A stretch of 32,084 nt of DNA from contig CAJXRL010000003.1 of assembly GCA_913059105.1 (NCBI GenBank), forward strand, positions 1 through 32,084, in the 5' to 3' direction. The notes under the pieces are model-generated. The model was not told the origin of the DNA, searched no databases, and saw only the letters and a list, made by a program, of their open reading frames with translations. Below are positions 14,448 to 23,117 of the stretch, one piece after another. Positions within the stretch are counted from its first letter, which is position 1; each line of letters starts with the position of its first letter. A program made the position numbers and the translations under genes. This stretch comes from an uncultured Flavobacteriales bacterium. GTDB taxonomy: Bacteria > Bacteroidota > Bacteroidia > Flavobacteriales_E > Vicingaceae.

Positions 14448-16559
14448 TTAAGCTTGTACTTTTCCTTTAGCTACTGCAATTACTTCATCTGCTATTCCTC
14501 TTGGAGCGGTGTCGAAGTTAGAGAACTCCATACTTGATGTAGCTCTACCTGAAGACATCGTTCTTAAAGCAGTAACATAACCAAACATTTCTGATAATGG
14601 CACTTTAGCTTTAATCACCTTCGCTCCGTTTCTGTCATCCATTCCGTCAACTTGACCTCTTCGTCTATTTAAATCACCAACGATATCACCCATATTTTCT
14701 TCCGGAGTAACCACTTCTAACTTCATGATTGGCTCTAAAAGAACAGGCTTTGATCTTGGAATAGCCTCCTTAAAGGCCATCTTAGCTGCTAATTCAAAAG
14801 ATAATTGATCCGAATCCACTGCGTGGAATGATCCATCTAACAATGTTACTTTCAAACTATCCATTGGATAACCTGCAAGAACTCCATTGCTCATTGAATC
14901 TTTAAATCCTTTCTCAATAGACGGAATAAATTCTTTTGGAATACGTCCCCCTTTAATTTTGTCAATAAACTCTAGACCATCTGCCTCTTCTACATCATCT
15001 ACGGGGCCGATTATAATAGAAATATCTGCGAATTTACCTCTACCACCAGACTGCTTCTTATAAACTTCTCTATGTTCAACAGTTTCTGAAATTGCCTCTT
15101 TGTATGCAACCTGAGGAGCTCCTTGATTACATTCAACTTTAAATTCTCTCTTTAAACGATCTAAGATAATATCCAAGTGCAACTCACCCATTCCGCTCAA
15201 TACAGTTTGACCTGAATCTTCGTCTGTGTGAATAGTTAATGTTGGATCTTCTTCAGATAACTTAGCCAGAGCCATTCCCATTTTATCAACATCTGCTTGA
15301 GTTTTTGGCTCAATAGCAATACCGATAACTGGATCTGGAAAGTCCATAGATTCCAGTACAATTGGTTTACCTATTTCTGTTAATGTATCTCCTGTTCTAA
15401 TGTCTTTAAATCCTACTAATGCACCAATATCTCCTGCATGTAATGCATCAATTTGGTTCTGCTTGTTAGCGTGCATTTGGAAAATTCTAGAAATACGCTC
15501 TTTCCTTTGAGTTCTCATGTTCATGATATATGAACCTGAATTCAATATTCCAGAATAAGCTCTAACAAAACAAAGTCTACCTACGAAAGGATCTGTTGCA
15601 ATTTTAAATGCTAATGCAGCAAATGGCTCGTCTACTGATGGAAGTCTTGATTCCTCAGCTTCAGTATCAGGATTTGTTCCGATAATAGCTTCTGTATCCA
15701 TTGGTGATGGCAATAATTCCATCACGTAATCCAACATGGTTTGAACACCTTTATTCTTAAAGGCAGAACCACATACCATAGGTACAATTTTCATTGAAAT
15801 TGTAGCTGCTCTTAATGCTGCCAAAATTTCTTTTTCAGAAATTGAATCTGGATCTTCAAAATACTTTTCCATCAAAGTGTCGTCAAATTCAGCGATTGCT
15901 TCTAAAAGCTTCTCACGGTATTCAGCGACCTCTTCAAGCATATCTTCAGGAATTGGCACTTCTTCGAAGGTCATTCCTTTATCTTCCTCATTCCAAACAA
16001 TTCCACGGTTGTTAATTAAATCAACAACGCCTTTAAATGTTTCTTCTCCTCCAATTGGCAATTGTAATGGCACTGCATTACTACCAAGCATTTCTTTAAC
16101 TTGCTTACAAACCATTAAAAAGTTAGCACCTTGACGGTCCATCTTATTAACAAATCCTATACGAGCTACATTATAGTTATCGGCTAATCTCCAGTTTGTT
16201 TCTGATTGTGGCTCTACACCATCAACAGCAGAAAATAAGAAAACTAAGCCATCCAACACTCTTAACGAACGATTCACTTCAACCGTAAAGTCAACGTGTC
16301 CAGGAGTGTCAATAATATTGATGTGATATTCTTGTCCTCTATATTCCCAAAATACAGTAGTAGCAGCAGAAGTAATTGTGATACCTCTTTCTTGCTCTTG
16401 ATCCATCCAATCCATGGTTGCAGCACCATCGTGAACTTCTCCAATTTTGTGACTTACACCAGCATAATACAATACTCTTTCAGTAGTTGTAGTTTTTCCT
16501 GCGTCAATGTGAGCAGCAATACCGATGTTTCTAGTAAGTGATAAATCTCTTTTAGCCAT
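14448..16559 (-). CDS. fusA: Elongation factor G
   Basis: Translocase GTPase EF-G, 703 aa, five domains. The G domain has the P-loop AHIDAGKTTTTERVL (residues 16-30), the effector-region Thr, DTPGHVDF and NKMD. Domain II starts at about 310, domain III at about 410, domain IV at about 490 (ISETVEHREVYKKQSGGRGK, with the translocation tip loop) and domain V at about 610 to the end. The C-terminus EVIAVAKGKVQA is normal. It is 21 nt after rpsG and 12 nt before rpsJ. It has the features of the canonical translocation factor, not of a ribosome-protection or EF-G2 paralogue. Confidence 0.98.
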   Translation of the reverse strand: MAKRDLSLTRNIGIAAHIDAGKTTTTERVLYYAGVSHKIGEVHDGAATMDWMDQEQERGITITSAATTVFWEYRGQEYHINIIDTPGHVDFTVEVNRSLRVLDGLVFLFSAVDGVEPQSETNWRLADNYNVARIGFVNKMDRQGANFLMVCKQVKEMLGSNAVPLQLPIGGEETFKGVVDLINNRGIVWNEEDKGMTFEEVPIPEDMLEEVAEYREKLLEAIAEFDDTLMEKYFEDPDSISEKEILAALRAATISMKIVPMVCGSAFKNKGVQTMLDYVMELLPSPMDTEAIIGTNPDTEAEESRLPSVDEPFAALAFKIATDPFVGRLCFVRAYSGILNSGSYIMNMRTQRKERISRIFQMHANKQNQIDALHAGDIGALVGFKDIRTGDTLTEIGKPIVLESMDFPDPVIGIAIEPKTQADVDKMGMALAKLSEEDPTLTIHTDEDSGQTVLSGMGELHLDIILDRLKREFKVECNQGAPQVAYKEAISETVEHREVYKKQSGGRGKFADISIIIGPVDDVEEADGLEFIDKIKGGRIPKEFIPSIEKGFKDSMSNGVLAGYPMDSLKVTLLDGSFHAVDSDQLSFELAAKMAFKEAIPRSKPVLLEPIMKLEVVTPEENMGDIVGDLNRRRGQVDGMDDRNGAKVIKAKVPLSEMFGYVTALRTMSSGRATSSMEFSNFDTAPRGIADEVIAVAKGKVQA

Positions 16560-16580
16560 TGCTATTAAATCTTTCTGATA

Positions 16581-17048
16581 TTAAAATCTAAAGTGAGAGA
16601 AAGCTTTATTAGCCTCTGCCATTCTATGCGTATCTTCTTTCTTCTTGTGAGCAGCACCTTCTTCTTTAGCAGCAGCCATACATTCGTTTGCCAACTTCTG
16701 AGCCATTGTCTTCTCATTTCTTTTCTTAGAATAAAGAATCAACCACTTCATACCCATTGACGTTTTTCTATCGTCTCTAATAGGTTGTGGAATTTGGAAA
16801 GTTGCCCCTCCAACTCTTCTACTTCGAACTTCGACTGCTGGTGTTACATTTATTAATGCTTTCTTCCACGTCTCTAGTCCACCTTCTTCTACCTTCTCAT
16901 CTACGATTGCCATTGCATCGTAAAAAATACTGTAGGCGATGCTCTTCTTTCCATGAAGCATCAAATTGTTTACAAACCTTGTAACTAACTGACTCTGAAA
17001 TTTAGGGTCTGGAAGTAGAGGTCTCTTTTTCGCTCTCGCTTTTCTCAT
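16581..17048 (-). CDS. rpsG: 30S ribosomal protein S7 (uS7)
   Basis: S7, 155 aa, organises the 30S head and contacts the E-site tRNA. Diagnostic: MRKARAKKRPLLPDPKFQSQ, VTRFVNNLMLHGKKSIAYSI and EVRSRRVGGATFQIPQPIRD. It is 28 nt after rpsL and 21 nt before fusA. Upstream, TAAGTAGGAAAAAATG contains a weak four-base AGGA, much poorer than the rplD site. Confidence 0.98.
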   Translation of the reverse strand: MRKARAKKRPLLPDPKFQSQLVTRFVNNLMLHGKKSIAYSIFYDAMAIVDEKVEEGGLETWKKALINVTPAVEVRSRRVGGATFQIPQPIRDDRKTSMGMKWLILYSKKRNEKTMAQKLANECMAAAKEEGAAHKKKEDTHRMAEANKAFSHFRF

Positions 17049-17076
17049 TTTTTCCTACTTAAATGATGGTTAATAA

Positions 17077-17451
17077 TTATTTCTTCGGTCTTTTAGCACC
17101 GTACTTTGATCTTCTTTGAGTCCTACCTGCAACACCTGCAGTATCTAGAGCTCCTCTTACGATGTGATATCTCACACCAGGTAAATCCTTAACTCTTCCA
17201 CCTCTTACTAACACAATCGAGTGTTCTTGTAAGTTATGACCTTCACCAGGAATATAGGCATTCACCTCTTTCTGATTTGTCAATCTTACCCTTGCAACTT
17301 TTCTCATTGCAGAGTTTGGCTTCTTAGGAGTAGTAGTGTAAACTCTTACACAAACACCACGTCTTTGAGGACATGAGTCTAATGCAGCAGACTTACTCTT
17401 CTTCTCTAATTTAATTCTACCTTTTCTTACCAGTTGTTGTATAGTTGGCAT
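17077..17451 (-). CDS. rpsL: 30S ribosomal protein S12 (uS12), first gene of the run
   Basis: S12, 124 aa, in the decoding centre. The PNSA loop TTTPKKPNSAMRKVARVRLT carries Lys43, and GGRVKDLPGVRYHIVRG carries Lys88 and Asp89; Lys at both positions is the streptomycin-sensitive state known from other bacteria. Asp89 is the residue that RimO methylthiolates where that enzyme exists. It is the promoter-proximal gene of the 33-gene run, with a leader of about 45 nt and a hairpin near the predicted transcript 5' end. Confidence 0.98.
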   Translation of the reverse strand: MPTIQQLVRKGRIKLEKKSKSAALDSCPQRRGVCVRVYTTTPKKPNSAMRKVARVRLTNQKEVNAYIPGEGHNLQEHSIVLVRGGRVKDLPGVRYHIVRGALDTAGVAGRTQRRSKYGAKRPKK

Positions 17452-17470
17452 AAGCTTTTAAATATGTCAA

Positions 17471-17510
17471 TGTAATATTTGCCCCAAATTTTGGGGACGC
17501 AAATGTAATA
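17471..17510. repeat. Inverted repeat in the rpsL leader/promoter
   Basis: The core CCCCAAATTTTGGGG (17482-17496) has two perfect 7-base arms around one base. Outer arms extend the symmetry: 17471-17481 and 17500-17510 match at 8 of 11 positions as reverse complements. The right outer arm contains the predicted -7 box, and the core begins where the transcript is predicted to begin. In RNA it could form a 6-bp stem with a triloop at the extreme 5' end; as DNA it could be a repressor site. The function is not known. Confidence 0.7.
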
Positions 17511-17529
17511 GTTTATTTTCTAAAATCAA
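17500..17529 (-). promoter_or_regulatory. Promoter of the rpsL-rplQ ribosomal run
   Basis: On the minus strand a TTG (17529-17527) is followed after exactly 19 nt by TACATTTG (17507-17500), matching the Bacteroidota -33 (TTG/TTTG) and -7 (TAnnTTTG) elements. Transcription should start near 17494-17497, giving a leader of about 45 nt before the rpsL ATG. This is the best promoter match I found in the window. Confidence 0.7.
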
Positions 17530-17750
17530 TCGACGAAATCTTTTTTTTTAAAGCAATTGTTGATAAATCTTTAAAACGAGGCTGAGAGCGGTATTGAGAA
17601 TATATTTTAACCCAACAAAAATCGGCAAATTGTTTAAAAAAAAATGATACTTACATCACAATTCACCTTTTCATGTGCATGTGTAAAACTTACGCCCGTA
17701 TTTTATTCATGAATAAAAGCAGAGATACCTTGTTTCACTACCTTTGTCCT

Positions 17751-20126
17751 ATGGATTATTTAGACGGACTAAACCCTTCACAGAAAGAGGCAGTAATGCG
17801 CTCGAAAGGACCTACCATGGTTATTGCCGGAGCAGGCTCAGGAAAAACAAGAGTGCTGACCATGAAAATTGCTCATTTGATGCACAATGGAGTTGACCCT
17901 TTTAATATATTGGCGCTAACCTTTACCAATAAAGCTGCTCGAGAAATGAAAGATCGGATTGGTAAAATTGTTGGTGAAGGAGAAGCTAAAAATTTATGGA
18001 TGGGAACTTTTCACTCCGTATTTGCAAGAATACTGAGAAGCGAAGCTGAGAAACTACATTACCCTTCCAACTTTACTATATATGATACCGCGGACTCTAA
18101 AAGTCTATTAAAAGGTATCATGAAAGATATTGGGGTGGATGATAAGGTATATAAGGTAGGATTAGTCCTAAATAGGATCTCATCGGCGAAGAATAATTTA
18201 CTTTCTGCAGCGGCGTACAACAACAATACTACTATACAAGCAGAAGATCGGCAGATGGCCAAACCTAAAATTGGTGAAATTTATAAAGAATACGAAAGAC
18301 GCTGTTTTAAAGCGGCTGCTATGGATTTTGATGACTTGCTTTTCAAGACAAACATCTTGCTGAAGGATTTTCCTGAAACCTTGAATAAGTATCAGCATAG
18401 ATTCAAGTACATATTAGTAGATGAGTATCAGGATACCAACTTTTCGCAATATGTTATAGTAAAAAAGTTAGCGGCTCTCAATGAGAATGTTTGTGTAGTA
18501 GGTGACGATGCACAAAGTATTTATGCGTTTCGTGGTGCTAATATTCAAAATATTCTAAATTTTCAGAAAGACTATCCAGATGCAGTTACTTTTAAATTAG
18601 AACAGAATTATCGTTCAACAAAAAATATTGTAAATGCTGCCAACCATATTATAGATAACAACAAAGACCAGCTTGACAAAACGGTTTGGACAGACAATGA
18701 AGAAGGGGCGAGAATTAAAGTGAGCCGAACACTAACTGACAATGAAGAAGGAAATTTAGTTGCCAATAACATCATTGAATTAAAACATAATAATCAGGCG
18801 CAGAATTCAGCTTTTGCTATTCTTTACCGGACAAATGCTCAATCTCGAGCAATGGAAGAATCCCTTAGAAAAAAGGATGTTCCTTATCGTATATACGGAG
18901 GAACTTCTTTCTATCAGCGGAAAGAAATCAAAGATTTGTTATGTTATTGCAGATTAGCAATTAACCCCGATGATGACGAAGCATTAAAGAGAGTAATTAA
19001 TTACCCTGCTCGTGGAATTGGTAAAACTACTTTAGATAAAATAATTTTCGCTGCTAATGCAGAAGACAAAAGCATTTGGAAAATTATTAGTTCCGAAAAT
19101 TTTAGCGCATTCCAAATTCAAAGTGGTGCCAAAAACAAGATCATGTTCTTTGTAGACATGATACGCAATTTCAACAACTTATCAACTAAAAAGAACGCTC
19201 ATGAATTGGTAGAAGACATTGCTAAAACTTCTACCTTAACGAATGACCTTTTTTCAGATAAAACTCCTGAGGGAGTTGCCAAATATGACAACATTCAAGA
19301 ATTACTTAATGGGATAAAAGAATTTGTTGAAGATGACGTTGCAAAAGCGATTGATTTAGATAGCCCACAAATTGAAGAAGGGCAAGAAAAATCGCTAGCG
19401 GTTTTTCTTCAAGATATTGCTCTGTTAACCGATACTGACAAGGACGATAAAAGCGACAACAATAAGGTTTCATTAATGACTATTCATGCGGCAAAAGGGC
19501 TAGAATTTCCTTATGTTTTTATTGTTGGATTAGAAGAGAACTTATTCCCTTCCCAGATGTCTCTTTCATCGAGGCCGGATTTAGAAGAAGAAAGACGACT
19601 ATTTTATGTAGCTTTGACACGTGCTGAGAAAGAGGTAAGGCTTTCGTATTCTGCTAGTCGATACCGTTGGGGAAACCTAATCTATTGTGAACCAAGTCGT
19701 TTTATAGAAGAAATTGATGATCGGTTCTTGGAATATGATACCCCAACAGAAAAGTCAAAAGGCTCGTTTAACAATGAATCAGGTGATTTTTTCGGAACTC
19801 AGCCAATAAATTATAGAAGTACATTAAAAAAAGGTATGTCGAAAGTCACAAAGAAAACTCCAAAAGTTCCCGAGCCAAAGATTATTCCACCGCACAAAAA
19901 AATGGTGAGCATTGACGCTTCTAAGCGACCTGTTGACCCTACATTTGCAGCTTCAGCTAGCAAAGTTGAAATAGGTTTGAGAGTAGAGCATTTACGTTTT
20001 GGAAAAGGAGAGGTTACCGATATGGAAGGAATAGAACCAAATCGAAAGGCTACCATTAAATTTGATGCGGTTGGAGAGAAGCAATTACTACTGAAATTTG
20101 CGAAACTTAGAATATTGAAAGTTTAA
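17751..20126 (+). CDS. UvrD/PcrA-type superfamily 1 DNA helicase
   Basis: 3'-5' DNA helicase acting in nucleotide excision and mismatch repair or in clearing recombinase; 791 aa. SF1A motifs are in order: Q-motif LNPSQKEAV (7-15), Walker A GAGSGKT (27-33), motif II DEYQD (224-228), motif III GDDAQSIYAFRGA (251-263), then EQNYRST, TIHAAKGLEFPYVFIVGLEE and RRLFYVALTRAE. A C-terminal Tudor-like domain (EIGLRVEHLRFGKGEVTDME) is the PcrA/UvrD type known to bind RNA polymerase. The frame opens at 17673, but ATG 17751 begins the conserved MDYLDGLNPSQ, so it is chosen. Divergent from rpsL. UvrD and PcrA cannot be told apart from sequence, so no symbol is given. Confidence 0.95.
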   Translation: MDYLDGLNPSQKEAVMRSKGPTMVIAGAGSGKTRVLTMKIAHLMHNGVDPFNILALTFTNKAAREMKDRIGKIVGEGEAKNLWMGTFHSVFARILRSEAEKLHYPSNFTIYDTADSKSLLKGIMKDIGVDDKVYKVGLVLNRISSAKNNLLSAAAYNNNTTIQAEDRQMAKPKIGEIYKEYERRCFKAAAMDFDDLLFKTNILLKDFPETLNKYQHRFKYILVDEYQDTNFSQYVIVKKLAALNENVCVVGDDAQSIYAFRGANIQNILNFQKDYPDAVTFKLEQNYRSTKNIVNAANHIIDNNKDQLDKTVWTDNEEGARIKVSRTLTDNEEGNLVANNIIELKHNNQAQNSAFAILYRTNAQSRAMEESLRKKDVPYRIYGGTSFYQRKEIKDLLCYCRLAINPDDDEALKRVINYPARGIGKTTLDKIIFAANAEDKSIWKIISSENFSAFQIQSGAKNKIMFFVDMIRNFNNLSTKKNAHELVEDIAKTSTLTNDLFSDKTPEGVAKYDNIQELLNGIKEFVEDDVAKAIDLDSPQIEEGQEKSLAVFLQDIALLTDTDKDDKSDNNKVSLMTIHAAKGLEFPYVFIVGLEENLFPSQMSLSSRPDLEEERRLFYVALTRAEKEVRLSYSASRYRWGNLIYCEPSRFIEEIDDRFLEYDTPTEKSKGSFNNESGDFFGTQPINYRSTLKKGMSKVTKKTPKVPEPKIIPPHKKMVSIDASKRPVDPTFAASASKVEIGLRVEHLRFGKGEVTDMEGIEPNRKATIKFDAVGEKQLLLKFAKLRILKV

Positions 20127-20185
20127 ATCGATATTATTCCGATCAGCCCCTATCTATAAAAATAACAGAGAACATAAAAGAACAA

Positions 20186-20827
20186 ATGAATTACAATACA
20201 ACTCGTTCTAAAATGATTATTCCTGAATATGGAAGACATATTCAACAATTGATTGATCATGCAATTAAATTAGAAGACAAAGAAGAACGAAATAAAATGG
20301 TGTTAGCCATAGTTGACGTTATGGGACAATTAAATCCACACTTGAGAGATGTGCCTGACTTCACTCACAAACTTTGGGATCATGTACACATCATGTCCAA
20401 TTTTAAATTGGATGTAGAGTCTCCATATCCTACCCCTTCTCCTGAGCAGTTTATGGAAAAACCTAACCGCATGGTATATCCTGACGGAAACATAAGGTTT
20501 AAGCATTATGGATTGGGCGCACAAAAATTAATCGACACAGCTGTTGAAATGGAAGAGGGCGAAGAAAAAGATGCTTTAATTGAATCTATCGCAAACCTCA
20601 TGAAGAAGCATTATTTAACTTGGGGTAGAAGCTCTGTTGATGATGCCCAAATTATTTCAGATATTAAAAGAATTTCACGAGGCAAGTTAGAGGTAAAAGA
20701 AGGTTTAGAATTAATGGCCACAAAAGACATTAGTCCTAGAAACACTGCAATTAGTTCGAACAACACCAAAGGCAGAAAAAAACAGAATCCGAAAAGAAAG
20801 AATTACAAAGTAAAAAAGAAATATTAA
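20186..20827 (+). CDS. DUF4290 family protein
   Basis: A 213-aa protein of the Bacteroidota family DUF4290; its function is unknown. The N-terminal part is recognisable (IIPEYGRHIQQLIDHAIKLE, then LNPHLRDVPDFTHKLWDHVH), and a second copy-like segment GLGAQKLIDTAVEMEEGEEK follows at about 112-131, suggesting two related helical halves. There is no signal peptide or membrane segment, so it is probably cytoplasmic. The last 30 residues are very basic (KGRKKQNPKRKNYKVKKKY), which could bind nucleic acid. It starts 59 nt after the helicase and ends 15 nt before murA, which suggests cotranscription. DUF4290-murA adjacency is common in this phylum. Confidence 0.85.
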   Translation: MNYNTTRSKMIIPEYGRHIQQLIDHAIKLEDKEERNKMVLAIVDVMGQLNPHLRDVPDFTHKLWDHVHIMSNFKLDVESPYPTPSPEQFMEKPNRMVYPDGNIRFKHYGLGAQKLIDTAVEMEEGEEKDALIESIANLMKKHYLTWGRSSVDDAQIISDIKRISRGKLEVKEGLELMATKDISPRNTAISSNNTKGRKKQNPKRKNYKVKKKY

Positions 20828-20842
20828 AACGATACTACCTCA

Positions 20843-22177
20843 ATGGGAACTTTTGAAATTACCGGTGGCAAAAAGTTAAAAGGCGACCTGACTCCTCAAG
20901 GAGCAAAAAACGAAGCACTTCAGATTCTATGTGCTGTACTACTTACTCCTGAAAAGGTAACCATTGAAAATATTCCCGACATCATAGATGTCAATAAGTT
21001 GATTGACTTATTGAAAGATTTAGGTGTAAAGGTGTCAGAAATTCCAAATTCAGCTACAGCAGCCGGATGTAAAACCTATACTTTTCAAGCAGACGAAATT
21101 GACATTGAATACTTGAATACCCAAGAGTTTAAGAAAAAAGGTTCAGGACTAAGAGGCTCAGTAATGATTTTAGGTCCTTTACTTTCAAGATTTGGGAAAG
21201 GTTATATTCCTAGACCAGGTGGAGACAAAATAGGAAGAAGAAGGCTAGATACTCACTTCATTGGCTTTCAGAAATTAGGAGCAAAATTCATTTACAACAA
21301 AGAGAATAAATTCTATAAAGTTGAAGCGAATAACCTAAAAGGATGTTACATGCTTTTAGACGAGGCATCTGTAACAGGAACAGCTAACATTATAATGGCG
21401 GCTGTTTTAGCAAAGGGAACTACAACTATTTATTATGCGGCTTGTGAACCTTATTTGCAACAACTTTGTAAAATGTTAAACCGAATGGGTGCTAAGATTA
21501 GCGGTATTGGTTCGAACTTAGTAACAATTGAAGGAGTTGAATCTTTAGGAGGATGCACTCATCGAGTACTTCCAGACATGATTGAAATTGGCAGTTTCAT
21601 CGGTTTAGCAGCTATGACTGGATCCGAAATTACGATTAAAGACGTTTCTTACCCTGACTTAGGTATCATACCCGATACTTTCAGAAAATTAGGCATAAGA
21701 ATAGAGCTTAAAGGAGATGATTTGTATATCCCAGCTCAAGAGAGTTATGAGATTGAAACCTTTATTGACGGTTCAATCATGACTATATCCGATGCTCCTT
21801 GGCCTGGTTTTACCCCAGATTTACTGAGTATTATTTTAGTAGTTGCGACACAAGCTAAAGGGTCTGTATTGATTCATCAAAAGATGTTCGAGAGTCGTTT
21901 ATTCTTCACTGATAAGTTGATTGACATGGGTGCGCAAATTATATTATGCGATCCGCATAGAGCAACGGTAATTGGGCTAAACAACCAAAACAAGTTAAGA
22001 GGAATTCAAATGACCTCGCCTGATATAAGAGCGGGAGTTTCACTTTTGATTGCTGCTATGTCGGCTAAAGGGAAAAGTTTGATCCATAACATTGAGCAGA
22101 TTGATAGAGGTTATGGTAAAATTGACGAACGTCTAAATGCAATTGGAGCAGAAATTAAACGAACCACTGGCAATTAA
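20843..22177 (+). CDS. murA: UDP-GlcNAc 1-carboxyvinyltransferase MurA, Asp active-site variant
   Basis: First committed step of peptidoglycan synthesis: transfers enolpyruvate from PEP to UDP-N-acetylglucosamine in the cytoplasm. 444 aa, EPSP-synthase fold of two domains. Conserved Lys22-Asn23 (GAKNEAL), PGFTPD near residue 316 (catalytic Asp) and DIRAGVSLL (PEP-binding Arg) are present. The active-site loop reads RPGGDKIGRRR, so residue 128 is Asp where E. coli has Cys115, the target of fosfomycin. Asp at this site is active and fosfomycin-resistant in other bacteria. It lies 15 nt after the DUF4290 gene. Confidence 0.97.
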   Translation: MGTFEITGGKKLKGDLTPQGAKNEALQILCAVLLTPEKVTIENIPDIIDVNKLIDLLKDLGVKVSEIPNSATAAGCKTYTFQADEIDIEYLNTQEFKKKGSGLRGSVMILGPLLSRFGKGYIPRPGGDKIGRRRLDTHFIGFQKLGAKFIYNKENKFYKVEANNLKGCYMLLDEASVTGTANIIMAAVLAKGTTTIYYAACEPYLQQLCKMLNRMGAKISGIGSNLVTIEGVESLGGCTHRVLPDMIEIGSFIGLAAMTGSEITIKDVSYPDLGIIPDTFRKLGIRIELKGDDLYIPAQESYEIETFIDGSIMTISDAPWPGFTPDLLSIILVVATQAKGSVLIHQKMFESRLFFTDKLIDMGAQIILCDPHRATVIGLNNQNKLRGIQMTSPDIRAGVSLLIAAMSAKGKSLIHNIEQIDRGYGKIDERLNAIGAEIKRTTGN

Positions 22178-22299
22178 GTTGGATTGTAGGAATTTTGTTT
22201 TTTTGACCTCTTTTAACAATTTTTGAATTCTAGAATCGTTCTTTTCGTGTAATTTTAGGATTCGGCACCATTTGTGTTTTAATTAAAAAAATATCAATT

Positions 22300-22872
22300 A
22301 TGAAATTAAATAAATATATAGCAGTTTGTGTTCTAGTATCGTCGTTGACTCTATTAGCATTTACCAACTCTTCAACCACCACAGAGAAAGTAATCATTGA
22401 TGGAAAGGAAGTAACGGTTGGTTTAAATATTGGAAATAAAGCACCTGAAATTAAATTGAACGATCCTAATGGCAAAGCAATCGCCTTATCTGATTTGAAA
22501 GGGAAAATGGTATTAATTGATTTTTGGGCAGCTTGGTGTGGACCTTGTAGAAGAGAGAATCCAAATGTGGTTGCAACTTATAATAAGTTCAAAGATTCGA
22601 AATTTGAAAATGGGAAAGGTTTTACGGTTTACAGCGTTTCTTTAGATAAATCCAAAGAAAAATGGCAAAACGCAATTATGCAAGATAAATTGAGTTGGGC
22701 AAATCATGTAAGTGATTTGAAGGTGTGGGAAACGGCGCCACGAGCTGACTATAGATTTGGAGGCATACCTTTTGCCATTTTAATTGATGGAGATGGTATC
22801 ATTGTTGGAAAAGGACCGAGTGTTAGAGGACAGAATTTAGGAATGCTTTTGAACAATTTAGTACTGAAATAA
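22300..22872 (+). CDS. TlpA/ResA-like thioredoxin-fold protein
   Basis: A 190-aa extracytoplasmic thioredoxin-like protein. An N-terminal hydrophobic segment (about 5-22) acts as a signal peptide or membrane anchor. The domain starts at GNKAPEIKLNDPNGKAIALS (AhpC/TSA-like entry typical of TlpA), with active site WCGPC (Cys80, Cys83) and cis-Pro157 in GGIPFAILIDGDG. Proteins of this type reduce disulfides in periplasmic proteins such as apocytochromes c or serve oxidative folding; which applies here cannot be told. It is monocistronic by appearance: 122 nt after murA and followed by a strong terminator. Confidence 0.88.
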   Translation: MKLNKYIAVCVLVSSLTLLAFTNSSTTTEKVIIDGKEVTVGLNIGNKAPEIKLNDPNGKAIALSDLKGKMVLIDFWAAWCGPCRRENPNVVATYNKFKDSKFENGKGFTVYSVSLDKSKEKWQNAIMQDKLSWANHVSDLKVWETAPRADYRFGGIPFAILIDGDGIIVGKGPSVRGQNLGMLLNNLVLK

Positions 22873-22896
22873 AACACCAGAACATAACTTACGCTG

Positions 22897-22928
22897 AACG
22901 CCTAGATTTACTTATCTAGGCGTTTTTT
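22897..22928 (+). terminator. Rho-independent terminator after the TlpA-like gene
   Basis: A perfect 11-bp stem AACGCCTAGAT / ATCTAGGCGTT with loop TTACTT, running into six T residues (22923-22928), 24 nt after the stop codon. It separates the thioredoxin gene from grpE-dnaJ. Confidence 0.92.
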
Positions 22929-23117
22929 ATTTACTGTAACTTATCAAGGTAGTTTTTGATATTGTTTAATTAATGTCATCAGCATTAGATTATATATAAG
23001 TCTCAGCATTGCCCACTGGTTATTCCACTGTTAAGCTCTTTTTATTCTGTCAAAATGGCAATCAACAAACGTGGCAAAGCATTTGAAAAGGAGCTTTGGA
23101 TAACAAAAACTTCCAAC

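Noticed and set aside
17673..17750. 26-residue N-terminal extension of the helicase
   Set aside because: The segment is Cys-rich and unlike UvrD/PcrA; the conserved start is MDYLDGLNPSQ at 17751.
22178..22299. Promoter and terminator between murA and the TlpA-like gene
   Set aside because: Only weak pairing near 22174-22190 and no exact TAnnTTTG box; nothing I can support.
22929..23117. Heat-shock operator (CIRCE or similar) upstream of grpE
   Set aside because: No inverted repeat of the CIRCE type and no clear -33/-7 pair were seen in these 189 nt.
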